From: Saprospiraceae bacterium UBA7687
Lineage (GTDB): Bacteria; Bacteroidota; Bacteroidia; Chitinophagales; Saprospiraceae
Direction of reading: 5' to 3'
Assembly (NCBI GenBank): GCA_002482845.1
Contig: DLGT01000058.1
Coordinates: forward strand, 1 to 27,388
Length of the DNA: 27,388 nt
The first letter of the stretch is position 1, and every line of letters starts with the position of its first letter. Shown in pieces: positions 15,569 to 24,698 of the stretch. The notes below the pieces were generated by a model that saw only the letters and a list, made by a program, of their open reading frames with translations, was not told the DNA's origin and made no database searches. A program made the translations under genes and the position numbers.

Positions 15569-16546
15569 TTATAGATGCAAGATCCTGGTAGAATAAATCA
15601 TTGGCTTTACGATCTCTTTGTTCTGAACATCTGAAGGTACAAATTGCCACGGTGTTACCTGTTTATCCCAAGCAAAATCTGCATCTAGCATATATTTTTT
15701 CCTAAATTCGTTGGGTGTGAAGCCACGATATTTTTTGAATAATCTATTGAAGTTAGCAATGTTGTTAAAGCCTGATGAGTAGCATATTTCACTGATGGTT
15801 TTATCTGATTCTAAAATGAGTTTACATGCTTTACCAAGTCTAAGGTCAATTAAGAAGTCGCTAAAACTTCTGAAAGATTGTCTTTGGAAGAAACGACTGA
15901 AAGCGTTTTCAGTCATTTGAACTTGATCAGCTACATCACTTATTTTAAAATTTGGGTCTGCGTAATGTTGCATGATGTAGGCATAAGCAATTTGGATACG
16001 ATTATTGTTCGTTTTCGGTCCGCTTGTATCAAATTCTAAGAAGGATAAAAAGCGTCGTTCCGTACCTTTTGACAATACATCCAGTAATTTGAGAAATGAA
16101 ATGGTATTATCAAACCCTTTGTTTTCAGTCATTTCTATCATGATGTTTTTTGCAGTTTCGAAGGTTTTTCCAGAGTACTGAATACCTTGTACTGATTCTT
16201 TGAGTAGATTTCGGATGGCAAAAAAACTATCTTTCATCATCATACTGGCTGAAAATTGATTGGCATCAAATTGTATGGTTATGACTCTATATGGTTGTTT
16301 GTTTTTAAGCAATGTTTCGTCCCCAAACCATTTATGATTGAGATATGGGCCTAACATAACTAAGTCATTATTTTCGTAATTTTCTGTAGAATCACCTACC
16401 ACTCTTTTTCCTGACATACCCATGACGAGATTGATTTCTATCTCTGGATGATTATGTATAGGATAGTCAAAACCATTATTGGAAGAATCGAGTACGACAC
16501 AAATATCATTGTCCTTTAAAGGAGTATTCTCACGAAAAACGTTCAT
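15569..16546 (-). CDS. AraC-family transcriptional regulator of the adjacent Sus locus
   Basis: 325 residues. The N-terminal ~100 residues form a cupin-like sugar/effector domain with the HNHPEIE cluster (31-37). A helical linker follows. The C-terminal AraC DNA-binding unit has two helix-turn-helix motifs, ~202-223 (ISDVADQVQMTENAFSRFF) and ~251-272 (ISEICYSSGFNNIANFNRLF), and ends with the canonical 'GFTPNEFRKKY' at 275-285. A further 40 residues follow (286-325), which is unusual because family members normally end near this point. The gene diverges from susC across ~300 bp holding repeats that could be its sites, so it most likely activates the operon in response to a sugar. AraC control rather than a hybrid two-component or ECF-sigma regulator is less common for Sus-type loci. 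Confidence 0.9.
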   Translation of the reverse strand: MNVFRENTPLKDNDICVVLDSSNNGFDYPIHNHPEIEINLVMGMSGKRVVGDSTENYENNDLVMLGPYLNHKWFGDETLLKNKQPYRVITIQFDANQFSASMMMKDSFFAIRNLLKESVQGIQYSGKTFETAKNIMIEMTENKGFDNTISFLKLLDVLSKGTERRFLSFLEFDTSGPKTNNNRIQIAYAYIMQHYADPNFKISDVADQVQMTENAFSRFFQRQSFRSFSDFLIDLRLGKACKLILESDKTISEICYSSGFNNIANFNRLFKKYRGFTPNEFRKKYMLDADFAWDKQVTPWQFVPSDVQNKEIVKPMIYSTRILHL

Positions 16547-16623
16547 ATTATAATAATTTGGGCTTAGCGTATTTTTAAAATTTCATTGCTTGAATCAGCT
16601 TCGAAAACTAAAACTCATTAATA

Positions 16624-16664
16624 ATCAAACATTTTCACCCTAACCCTAAAGGGAAACGTTTGAT
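16624..16664. promoter_or_regulatory. Inverted repeat in the araC-susC divergent region
   Basis: ATCAAAC (16624-16630) and GTTTGAT (16658-16664) are perfect arms. After one mismatch the pairing continues for five more base pairs (TTTTC / GGAAA with one wobble). It lies 78 nt upstream of the AraC start codon, so it could be an operator for autoregulation or a leader structure. No U-tract suggests a terminator. Confidence 0.4.
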
Positions 16665-16720
16665 CATGCTTAATGATTACCTAATATAACAGTAAAACAT
16701 GCAAAAAGTCATTTATTCTG

Positions 16721-16785
16721 TCATTAAATAATCCAAAATAGGTAACAAATCATAAAAGTATCAACAAATGTCATTAAAGTATCAG
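16721..16785 (+). promoter_or_regulatory. Candidate AraC-type binding sites (direct repeats)
   Basis: Two close copies, TCATAAAAGTATCAA (16750-16764) and TCATTAAAGTATCAG (16771-16785), match at 13 of 15 positions and are spaced exactly 21 bp start to start. A third, weaker copy TCATTAAATAATCC begins at 16721. The proximal copy ends 1 nt before the TTG of the proposed -33 element. Tandem half-sites at 21 bp next to the promoter are the arrangement known for AraC activation. Confidence 0.55.
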
Positions 16786-16786
16786 A

Positions 16787-16813
16787 TTGGTGCTGTTTAA
16801 TGATATAAATTTG
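16787..16813 (+). promoter_or_regulatory. susC operon promoter
   Basis: TTG (16787-16789) and TAAATTTG (16806-16813) fit the Bacteroidota -33/-7 pattern with a 16-nt spacer, slightly short. The -7 element fits TAnnTTTG exactly and lies 31 nt before ATG 16845, giving a short leader. Confidence 0.6.
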
Positions 16814-16844
16814 CTGCATCGGAATAACAATTTAATTGCACAGA

Positions 16845-19800
16845 ATGATAAGAATCAATTTTTTTAGTTTGGAATCTATTCGGAATGTAGTCCAATTTTT
16901 TGTAATCGGCATATTTATGGCACTATCTTCTGCCGCTGTAGGCCAAGCAATTATTATAAAAGGTGTCGTCACAGAAAATGGTGGCTTACCTATGATAGGT
17001 GTTGCTATTTCTGAAAAAAACACTTCTAATGGTACTATCACAGACATAGATGGAAGCTATTCTATCAAAGTAAGTTCTGAAAAAGCGATATTAATCTTTA
17101 ATTATTTGGGTTATAAAATGCAGGAAGTAGCACTGAATGGTCGCACAAGTATTGATGTGCTTTTGGAGCAAGATTCACAAGTGTTGGCTGATGTCATTGT
17201 GACTGGTTATCGAAAGGAAACGAGAACAGATGTTTCCACGGCAATCTCTTCCATTAAGTCTCGAGACATTGAAAAACTAGTGGTATCGGGTGTAGAGCAA
17301 GCTTTGCAAGGCCAAGCACCTGGTGTATCTGTGACTCAAGTAACTGGTTCGCCTGGTGATGATATTGCTGTCCGGATTCGTGGCGCAGGTACATTGGGAA
17401 ACAATAATCCACTTTTTATAGTAGATGGCGTGCCCACTTCAGGTAATATCAATATGTTTTCGGTCAACGATATTCAATCTATAGAAGTCCTAAAAGATGG
17501 TGCGTCTGCTGCGATATATGGCTCACGTGCATCCAATGGTGTCATCATTGTGACCACTAAAAGAGGTAAATCTGGCAAACCTGTATTTTCTTTAAATGTG
17601 TCTAATGGTATTCAGACACCTATTAGATTGCCTAAATTGCTCAATTCTAGAGAATATCTCACCATCAGAAATGAGGCAATCAACAATGCCAATACATTGA
17701 GAAATCCTGCGAATCAGGTGGCTACGTATGATGTTTCTATTTTGGATACTTTGCCTGATGTCAATTGGTTGGATCGTGTTTTTGCCAATGCTCCTATTCA
17801 GCAATATGCTCTATCTGCTATGGTGGGTAATGACAATAGCAATGTTTATATTTCTGCTGATTATCAAAATCAAGATGGTATATTTAAAGGACAAAACTTT
17901 AAAAAGTACCAAGTGAGAATCAATGGTGAAACAGGTAATAAGTTTTTTAGAATAGGTAATAATCTTTCATTTGGTCATACGGATCGTAAGGTTATCGGTT
18001 CCTCAGGTGATGGATTTGGTCCAGGCAATGAATTGAGTGCTATCCGTTTTGCATTGATTGCTGCGCCTGTTTTTTCGGGCGTGAATGCTGATGGAAGCGA
18101 TATCAATGTTACTTCCGAATTGGGTGATCCCACTTTATATGGTGATGGTAACGCCAATCCTGTAGTTTTGATAAATAGTACTGACTGGAACATTAATAGA
18201 AGTCGTATTTTCGGTAATGTATTTGCAGAAGTCACACCGATCGAGGGCTTAAAATTTAGAACAACCTTGGGTGGAGATTTTACCTTCGAAAAAGAAAAAT
18301 TATTTAAAGAAAGATTGTCTGCAGCTATTTACGAACCAACTTCGCTTAATGAAGGACGTGTATTTAATCAGACATTGATATGGAATACTACAGCAAGTTA
18401 CGACAAAGCTTTTGGCAAACATAAATTATCAGGATTAATAGGTACGGAAGCTATTACCAATCATACAGATTATATCGGTGCATCTGCCAATAATTTCAGG
18501 AGAACAGATCCATTATTCCGATATTTAAGTGCATCCGTTGCAGAAGATATTATGAACGTAGGCATCTCAGGTATTGCCACAGAATGGGCTTTGGTTTCTT
18601 ATTTCGGATTGGTGGGTTATAATTACAATAACAAATACATCTTGAGTGGTGCGTTGAGAAATGATGGTTCGTCTAGGTTTGGACCAGAAAATAGATGGGG
18701 TATTTTTCCATCGGTCTCGGGCGCATGGATTATATCTAATGAAGACTTCTTAAAAGACAATAACCTTGTTTCTGAATTAAAGGTAAGGGCAAGTTGGGGT
18801 AAGTTGGGAAATCAAGAGATCGGTGTATATCCTTATAGTTCATTGGTGAGTACAGGAGATAGAGTGTATACGTTTGGGGATAATTTAGTAACGGGTTCTT
18901 CTATTTTAGAAACAGGAAATAGTGCCATCAAATGGGAGACAAGTACGCAGTCAAATATAGGAATAGATGTTGGATTATGGAGAGATAAATTGACATTTAC
19001 AGCAGATTTCTTTAGAAAAGTTTCGGATGATGTACTAGTGCGAGTGCCGATACCACAGTCTGGTGGTTCTACCAGAGCACCTTTTGTCAATGCGGCTTCT
19101 ATCGAAAACAAAGGAATGGAGTTTGCCTTATCTTATAGAGCTGGAAACAAAGATTTTTCTTATTATCTCAGTCCAAATATCTCAATAGTCAGAAATAAAG
19201 TATTATCTATTGCAGGCAGTGAGCCAATATTAGGCGGCTTTGGACTTTCTGATGGACCACTGACCAAAACAGAACCAGGTAGACCGATTGGATCATTTTT
19301 CTTATGGGAAATGGATGGGTTATTTCAAACAATGGAAGAAATAGAAGCTAGTCCTTTTCAAACCAAAGATACAAGACCCGGAGACGTAAAATTTGTTGAT
19401 ATCAATGGCGATAATATAATCGATGATAAAGACAGAAGCCATGCAGGAAATCCTTTTCCAGATTTTACCTACGGTATGCAGTTGGGTGTCAATTACAAAA
19501 ACTTTGACATGTCAATGATGCTACAAGGAGTGCAGGGCAATGATGTATATTTCTTGTATGGCAATTTTGCTTACGAGACCCAAAGCCGTGGATTTAATTC
19601 CTATGCAGACATCTTGGATAGATGGACGCCTACCAATACAGATACCAATATTCCTAAAGTAAGTCTAGATGACAGGAATGGCAATAGACGTGCTTCCACG
19701 CGATTTTTATACGATGGTTCTTATATGAGAATAAGGAATATCTCTGTAGGTTATAATCTGAAAAGTGTCATTAAATGGAGTGGTATTTCCGATATAAGGG

Positions 19801-19982
19801 TATATTTTACTGTACAAAATGCATTCACATTTACAAAATACCCAGGTCTTGATCCTGAGATCCAAGCCAATGCCAATGATACAAGAGGTTTAGGCATTTC
19901 ATCTGATCTAGCTGTAGGAATCGACTGGGGAACAGTGCCTGCTCCGAGAACGTATGTAGCAGGATTTAAAATAGATTTTTAA
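16845..19982 (+). CDS. SusC/RagA-family TonB-dependent outer-membrane transporter
   Basis: 1045 residues from ATG 16845; a TTG nine bases upstream is in frame, but the ATG is the better start. The signal peptide ends near 'SSAAVGQ' (residue ~34). Residues ~36-110 are the carboxypeptidase-regulatory-like domain typical of SusC (KGVVTENGGLPMIGVAI...DGSYSI). The plug follows with the family hallmark 'LFIVDGVP' and 'IESIEVLKDGASAAIYGSRASNGVIIVTTK' type sequence, then a 22-strand barrel ending in '...KIDF' with terminal Phe. Known role: energised import of oligosaccharides captured by SusD. It is the first gene of a plus-strand operon and diverges from the AraC regulator. Confidence 0.95.
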   Translation: MIRINFFSLESIRNVVQFFVIGIFMALSSAAVGQAIIIKGVVTENGGLPMIGVAISEKNTSNGTITDIDGSYSIKVSSEKAILIFNYLGYKMQEVALNGRTSIDVLLEQDSQVLADVIVTGYRKETRTDVSTAISSIKSRDIEKLVVSGVEQALQGQAPGVSVTQVTGSPGDDIAVRIRGAGTLGNNNPLFIVDGVPTSGNINMFSVNDIQSIEVLKDGASAAIYGSRASNGVIIVTTKRGKSGKPVFSLNVSNGIQTPIRLPKLLNSREYLTIRNEAINNANTLRNPANQVATYDVSILDTLPDVNWLDRVFANAPIQQYALSAMVGNDNSNVYISADYQNQDGIFKGQNFKKYQVRINGETGNKFFRIGNNLSFGHTDRKVIGSSGDGFGPGNELSAIRFALIAAPVFSGVNADGSDINVTSELGDPTLYGDGNANPVVLINSTDWNINRSRIFGNVFAEVTPIEGLKFRTTLGGDFTFEKEKLFKERLSAAIYEPTSLNEGRVFNQTLIWNTTASYDKAFGKHKLSGLIGTEAITNHTDYIGASANNFRRTDPLFRYLSASVAEDIMNVGISGIATEWALVSYFGLVGYNYNNKYILSGALRNDGSSRFGPENRWGIFPSVSGAWIISNEDFLKDNNLVSELKVRASWGKLGNQEIGVYPYSSLVSTGDRVYTFGDNLVTGSSILETGNSAIKWETSTQSNIGIDVGLWRDKLTFTADFFRKVSDDVLVRVPIPQSGGSTRAPFVNAASIENKGMEFALSYRAGNKDFSYYLSPNISIVRNKVLSIAGSEPILGGFGLSDGPLTKTEPGRPIGSFFLWEMDGLFQTMEEIEASPFQTKDTRPGDVKFVDINGDNIIDDKDRSHAGNPFPDFTYGMQLGVNYKNFDMSMMLQGVQGNDVYFLYGNFAYETQSRGFNSYADILDRWTPTNTDTNIPKVSLDDRNGNRRASTRFLYDGSYMRIRNISVGYNLKSVIKWSGISDIRVYFTVQNAFTFTKYPGLDPEIQANANDTRGLGISSDLAVGIDWGTVPAPRTYVAGFKIDF

Positions 19983-20000
19983 AAGTAAAGCCTAAAGTAA

Positions 20001-20076
20001 TCTAGTTGTTTACTCATCCTAAATCCTTCTCACGCTAAAGACGTGACACAGTCTTAAAAAAGAAGGACTAGATCCA
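20001..20076 (+). other. Structured susC-susD intergenic segment with a coding remnant
   Basis: Within the 148-nt gap, ATCTAGT (20000-20006) and CCTTCT (20025-20030) pair with AGAAGG (20061-20066) and ACTAGAT (20067-20073), and TCACG/CGTGA (20030-20034, 20042-20046) forms an inner stem. A terminator is unlikely because no U-tract follows; it could be an attenuator or processing site. A frame at 20053-20121 (LKKEGLDPEKIAQLSK...) reads like the end of a longer protein. Confidence 0.35.
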
Positions 20077-20130
20077 GAGAAAATAGCACAGTTATCTAAA
20101 ATAAAATTGGTCAAACACTAAATCATTAGT

Positions 20131-21561
20131 ATGAACTCCACATTAAAAACAGCCTTTTTCATTTCAATGATGTCATTGTTGTCATGCGAAGGTATTCTCG
20201 ACAAAGATCCTATAGCCATACTGGATGCAGGATCATATTTCCAAACTGAAGCAGATGCTGTCCAAGCCATTAATGCAGCTTACAATCCGCTTTTATTTAA
20301 TAATACTAACAATAATTTTTATTGGGCCATGGCTGTCATCACAGGTGATGAAGCTATACCAGGTGGCGACGGCTCACGTCCCGGCATTGTGGAGATGGAG
20401 ACATTTACCTATACGCCACGTACCCAAGAACTCAATGACTTTTGGAAGTTGCAATACAAGGGTATCACGCAAGCGAACCTAGTTTTGGACAATATTGATA
20501 ATATAAACATGGACAAAACTGTCCAAAATCGTATAAAAGGGGAGGCTCTTTTTCTTCGCGCTTATTATTATTTTCAGCTAACACAAGTATTTGGTGATGT
20601 GCCTTTATATCTTAAAGTCACAGCACCAGATCAGCTGAAGATACCACGAACTGCCAAAGCTCAGATTTACCAACAAATATTGGCGGATTGCGATGCAGCT
20701 GCTTCATTACTTCCTGCCACCCAATCAGCAGTGAACGTAGGAAGAGCGACTTCAGGTGCAGCACTTGCACTGGCAGCTAAAACTAGTTTGTACAGCAAAG
20801 ATTACACTAAGACACTTGCTTATGTGCAACAAGTTAAAAACCTAGGTGTGTATGCTTTAGTCACTGATTACAATAGTCTATTCCAAAAAACAACCCAAAA
20901 TAATAGCGAATCTGTTTGGGAAATCCAACACACCAATTTGGAATTAGGTGTAGGCAATTTCTTAAATCAATGGTGGGCATCCAAGAAGTTTCTGGGCTAT
21001 GGATTTGCTGAAACGACACCTGAATTTGTACAATCTTTCGAAGCCAATGATCCACGTCTAAAATTTACAGTAGCTAGAAATAACGAACCATATTTTGGAT
21101 TGATTTATAAGAATTCGTTTTCATCTACGTTTTTTAGTCCACGCAAATTTATTCAGTCAGATGCTGAGTTAACACAAAAAGCAGATGGCGATATCAACTA
21201 TACAGCTATTAGATATGCCGAAGTATTATTATGGGAAGCTGAAGCATTGGTTGAATTGGGTAGAGTATCTGAAGCACTTGTGCCGTTGGAAGCTGTGCGT
21301 GCGAGAGCTAGAGCGCAAGCTACGGGTATGAATGTATTGCCAGCCATTGTTTCTACGGACCAAAACATTGTTCGTGATGCCATTCGTCAAGAAAGAAAAG
21401 TAGAACTTGGATATGAATTGCATAGATTTTTTGACTTAGTAAGATGGGGCATTGCAGCTGATGAACTGGAAGGATTTCAAGTAGGAAAACATGAGGTATT
21501 CCCATTGCCACAGACAGAAATAGATTTGAACCCATCACTTGACCAAAACGCAGGATATTGA
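20131..21561 (+). CDS. SusD/RagB-family surface glycan-binding lipoprotein
   Basis: 476 residues, at the short end of the usual range. Lipobox MSLLSC with Cys19 predicts a lipoprotein. The N-terminal part 'DKDPIAILDAGSYFQTEADAVQAINAAYNPL' and '...IKGEALFLRAYYYFQLTQVFGDVPLYL' are hallmark SusD sequences containing the TPR-like helices. The C-terminal part 'IRQERKVELGYELHRFFDLVRWG' and 'EVFPLPQTEIDLNPSLDQNAGY' complete the RagB/SusD fold. Known role: caps the SusC pore and binds the oligosaccharide. Its TGA stop overlaps the next gene's ATG (TGATG at 21559-21563), so translation is coupled. Confidence 0.95.
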   Translation: MNSTLKTAFFISMMSLLSCEGILDKDPIAILDAGSYFQTEADAVQAINAAYNPLLFNNTNNNFYWAMAVITGDEAIPGGDGSRPGIVEMETFTYTPRTQELNDFWKLQYKGITQANLVLDNIDNINMDKTVQNRIKGEALFLRAYYYFQLTQVFGDVPLYLKVTAPDQLKIPRTAKAQIYQQILADCDAAASLLPATQSAVNVGRATSGAALALAAKTSLYSKDYTKTLAYVQQVKNLGVYALVTDYNSLFQKTTQNNSESVWEIQHTNLELGVGNFLNQWWASKKFLGYGFAETTPEFVQSFEANDPRLKFTVARNNEPYFGLIYKNSFSSTFFSPRKFIQSDAELTQKADGDINYTAIRYAEVLLWEAEALVELGRVSEALVPLEAVRARARAQATGMNVLPAIVSTDQNIVRDAIRQERKVELGYELHRFFDLVRWGIAADELEGFQVGKHEVFPLPQTEIDLNPSLDQNAGY

Positions 21562-24500
21562 TGAATAGATATCATAGATACATATTGCTTTTATTTTGTT
21601 TATTGTTGGCAAAGTTTATTGATGCACAACAAGGACAGATTTCCATTCCAAGGGTAGATTTAATGCCTGACCAACCATCTCCATTCAGTATGAGAGACTG
21701 GAAAAACGTGGCAATTCAGTACGATTCATTCATTTACGATAAAGATAAAACTGGGCAATATCTACCATTAGTCAATTATTCCAATAATGGTGTCAATTAT
21801 CCATCCCAAAAACAAATTCGACTCCATACTTACATTGGCACCAATTCTCCACAAAACTCAGAAGGCATCAATGTATTGCAATCTTTGGTAGGTGCAGCTT
21901 TGGTAGGTCAAGATATCAGAAATATGTACGGTCTTGATCGGCTAGTGATGTCGCAAGACTTTTTTAACAAAAAGAATGGTGAAAACATTTATCTCAACAA
22001 TGCATCTGCCAATAGTGGTGGAGATTGGTGGTACGATGTAATGCCCAATATGTACTTTTATCAGTTGTATGATCTCTATCCCGGATTTAATGCAGAAGCT
22101 GATTTTCAGTTTAATGCAGTGTCGGAAAAATTCCTAGAAGCCACTAGGAAAATGGGCGGAAATGCCGCACCTTGGACTGCAGCAAATATGAATTATCGTG
22201 CATGGAATTTCAAAACCATGGAAGGCAATGCCAATGGTGTAAAAGAGCCTGAAACAGCCGGAACCTTTGGTTGGTTGCTTTATCATGCTTACAAAACCAC
22301 GGAAAATCCTGAATATCTTAAAGCTGCCGAATGGTCGTTGGAATACTTAAATGGATTAACTTCCAACCCATCTTATGAACTTCAATTGCCTTATGGCGCT
22401 TATGTCGCTGCCAAGATGAATGCAGAAATAGGTACAGATTATGATATCAACAAAATGGTCAATTGGTGTTTTGATCGTGGTCCTTTGCGTGGATGGGGCA
22501 CAATCGTGGGTAAATGGGGTAGTTTTGATGTGTCAGGTCTAGTAGGTGAAGCTAATGATAATGGCAATGATTATGCATTTTTGATGAATGGCATGCAACA
22601 AGCAGCTGCTCTTGTACCCATGGTGAAATATGATAAAAGATTTGCCAAGTCGATAGGAAAATGGATGTTGAATCTTAGTAATGCATCTAGATTGATGTAT
22701 CCAGGATTTTTGCCAGGAATGCTCCAAGATGGCGCTACATGGTCTCAAGCCAATGATCCGAAAGCACTTATCTCTCATGAAGCGATGAAAGAAAAGTACC
22801 AAGGGTTGACACCTTTTGCTACAGGTGATGCTGTAGGTGGTGGATGGGCAGCAACGAATTTGGCTATCTATGGTAGTTCGGCTGTAGGATTTCTAGGTGC
22901 GTTGATAGAAAAAACCAATGATGCAAGGATTTTGCAATTGGATTTGAATTCGACAGATTTTTATAATGATACATCTTACCCTAGCTACTTATATTTTAAT
23001 CCATACGATATACCAAAAACCATCACACTCAACATAGGAGAAGGCGAACATGATATATACGAGTCCATTTCTGAATCTTTTATACATGAAGATTTGTCAG
23101 GAAGTGTCTCCATATCTATTCCTGCAAAACAAGCAATACTAGTAGTTGTAACACCTGCGGATGGTATAATTACTTTTGATAAAAATAAAATGTTGGTCAA
23201 TGATGTAGTCGTTGATTACAACCAAAGTAAAAATTCCTTCACCTATGCACCAAGAATAAAAGCCTTGGAACCAGAAAATTATGTCATAGAAAAAGGAAGC
23301 AATACCACCGTCTTTTGTACTGCCGAAGATAAAGATTCTGAAGTTTTGACCTACACGTGGTTTTCAGATAATGGTATTATTACTGGTAATGGTGAAGATG
23401 TCCAATTGACTGCACCACAAAATGTAGGACAGACAGAAGTCAAGGTTTTAGTCACAGACCTTGAAGGAAATGTAGATAGTTTGTCCATCATCATAGAAGT
23501 TGTGGATGTTATCAATAGAGCACCTATTATTGAGAGCCTTACGGCAAATAGCAATGTGGTAGCTTCGAGTGGAACTATCTCATTAATTTGTGATGCTTCA
23601 GATCCGAATGGTGATGCTATTTCATATACTTGGTCTGCTGCTCAAGGTGTCATTTCAGGTCAAGGAACACAAGTCCAATGGATAGCTCCACAGAGTGAGG
23701 GTGTGTATGATATTAAAGTGACTGTAGCTGATCCACAAGGATTAAGTGCAGAAAAAACAATCACTATATTGGTTAAGAATTTTGATGGTGATGGACAAAT
23801 CATCGCTTGGTATCCATTTACAGGAAATGCAGATGACATCAGTGGCAACAATCATCATGGTAGTAACAAAGGTGGACTTTTGACAGCTGATTTTGAAGGA
23901 AAACCGAATAATGCTTACTACTTTAATGGTGGTACACAACATATAGAAGTGGCAAGTACGCCCAAACTAAATGTCTCCGAAGCCATTTCTGTCAGTCTTT
24001 GGTGTAAACCCAATTTTGGTGAAGAAAAGGAAATATTTTTGGTCTCGCATGGTAGCTGGCAGAATCGATGGAAATTATCTATTACGCCTACGCGCAACGT
24101 TAGATGGACCGTCAATACCACCACAAGAATCGTAGATTTGGATGTCGCCACACCTTTAAATTCAGATAGCATTTATCATATTGTAGCTACTTATGATGGT
24201 AAAACGATGTTGATCTATGTCAATGGTGTACTTAGTGCTTTTGCACCACAATCAGGCAATATTAGGACGACCTCTTTACCCATGTTAATAGGTCAAATGT
24301 TGCTGACGGATGCCCAATATAATTTTAAAGGTGTGATGGATGATGTACGTATTTATGACGATGCTTTAAGTCCAGAAACAGTGTTGTCTTTGTATAATCC
24401 AGAAACATCAAATGTCGCAGAATTAAGTGAATGGGACGATATCCAAATTTTGCCCAATCCTGTCAGCCAGTTTTTGACCATTCAAAGTCCAAGTCAAAAC

Positions 24501-24668
24501 CAATTTACCGAAGTAGTTATCACAGACCTTTCAGGGAAAAATATCTTATCCTTGTATGAATGGAAGACAGAAAATCCATTGGACGTAAGTCAGCTGCTTC
24601 AGGGTATTTATTTTCTTAGCTTGAAGCAAGGTAGTTTTTCAAAAAGTATTCAGTTTTTAAAAATATAA
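21561..24668 (+). CDS. Secreted glycan-active candidate: helical catalytic-like domain + PKD-like x2 + LamG + T9SS tail
   Basis: 1035 residues; ATG 21561 shares one base with the susD stop. Signal peptide 1-22. Residues ~40-460 are helix-rich with many Trp/Tyr/Gly (GDWWYDVMPNMYFYQLY at 154-170, GWLLYHAY, LPYGAYVAAK, RGWGTIVGKWGSFD, GDAVGGGWAATN at 422-433), the look of an (alpha/alpha) toroid as in many glycoside hydrolases and polysaccharide lyases. A beta-sandwich follows (~470-530), then PKD/Ig-like domains 563-650 and 653-738, a LamG jelly roll 745-945 and a type A T9SS tail 960-1035 ('LPNPVSQFLTIQS ... LLQGIYFLSL'). I cannot assign a CAZy family or catalytic residues; acidic candidates lie around 230 (EPET) and 328-337. 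Context says it acts on the polymer whose products SusCD import. Confidence 0.8.
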   Translation: MNRYHRYILLLFCLLLAKFIDAQQGQISIPRVDLMPDQPSPFSMRDWKNVAIQYDSFIYDKDKTGQYLPLVNYSNNGVNYPSQKQIRLHTYIGTNSPQNSEGINVLQSLVGAALVGQDIRNMYGLDRLVMSQDFFNKKNGENIYLNNASANSGGDWWYDVMPNMYFYQLYDLYPGFNAEADFQFNAVSEKFLEATRKMGGNAAPWTAANMNYRAWNFKTMEGNANGVKEPETAGTFGWLLYHAYKTTENPEYLKAAEWSLEYLNGLTSNPSYELQLPYGAYVAAKMNAEIGTDYDINKMVNWCFDRGPLRGWGTIVGKWGSFDVSGLVGEANDNGNDYAFLMNGMQQAAALVPMVKYDKRFAKSIGKWMLNLSNASRLMYPGFLPGMLQDGATWSQANDPKALISHEAMKEKYQGLTPFATGDAVGGGWAATNLAIYGSSAVGFLGALIEKTNDARILQLDLNSTDFYNDTSYPSYLYFNPYDIPKTITLNIGEGEHDIYESISESFIHEDLSGSVSISIPAKQAILVVVTPADGIITFDKNKMLVNDVVVDYNQSKNSFTYAPRIKALEPENYVIEKGSNTTVFCTAEDKDSEVLTYTWFSDNGIITGNGEDVQLTAPQNVGQTEVKVLVTDLEGNVDSLSIIIEVVDVINRAPIIESLTANSNVVASSGTISLICDASDPNGDAISYTWSAAQGVISGQGTQVQWIAPQSEGVYDIKVTVADPQGLSAEKTITILVKNFDGDGQIIAWYPFTGNADDISGNNHHGSNKGGLLTADFEGKPNNAYYFNGGTQHIEVASTPKLNVSEAISVSLWCKPNFGEEKEIFLVSHGSWQNRWKLSITPTRNVRWTVNTTTRIVDLDVATPLNSDSIYHIVATYDGKTMLIYVNGVLSAFAPQSGNIRTTSLPMLIGQMLLTDAQYNFKGVMDDVRIYDDALSPETVLSLYNPETSNVAELSEWDDIQILPNPVSQFLTIQSPSQNQFTEVVITDLSGKNILSLYEWKTENPLDVSQLLQGIYFLSLKQGSFSKSIQFLKI

Positions 24669-24698
24669 TCAATTTTATTAATCATTAAATCACAGGTT

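Noticed and set aside
16836..16844. TTG start for the SusC gene
   Set aside because: The ATG at 16845 is in frame, follows the -7 element at a good distance and directly precedes the signal peptide.
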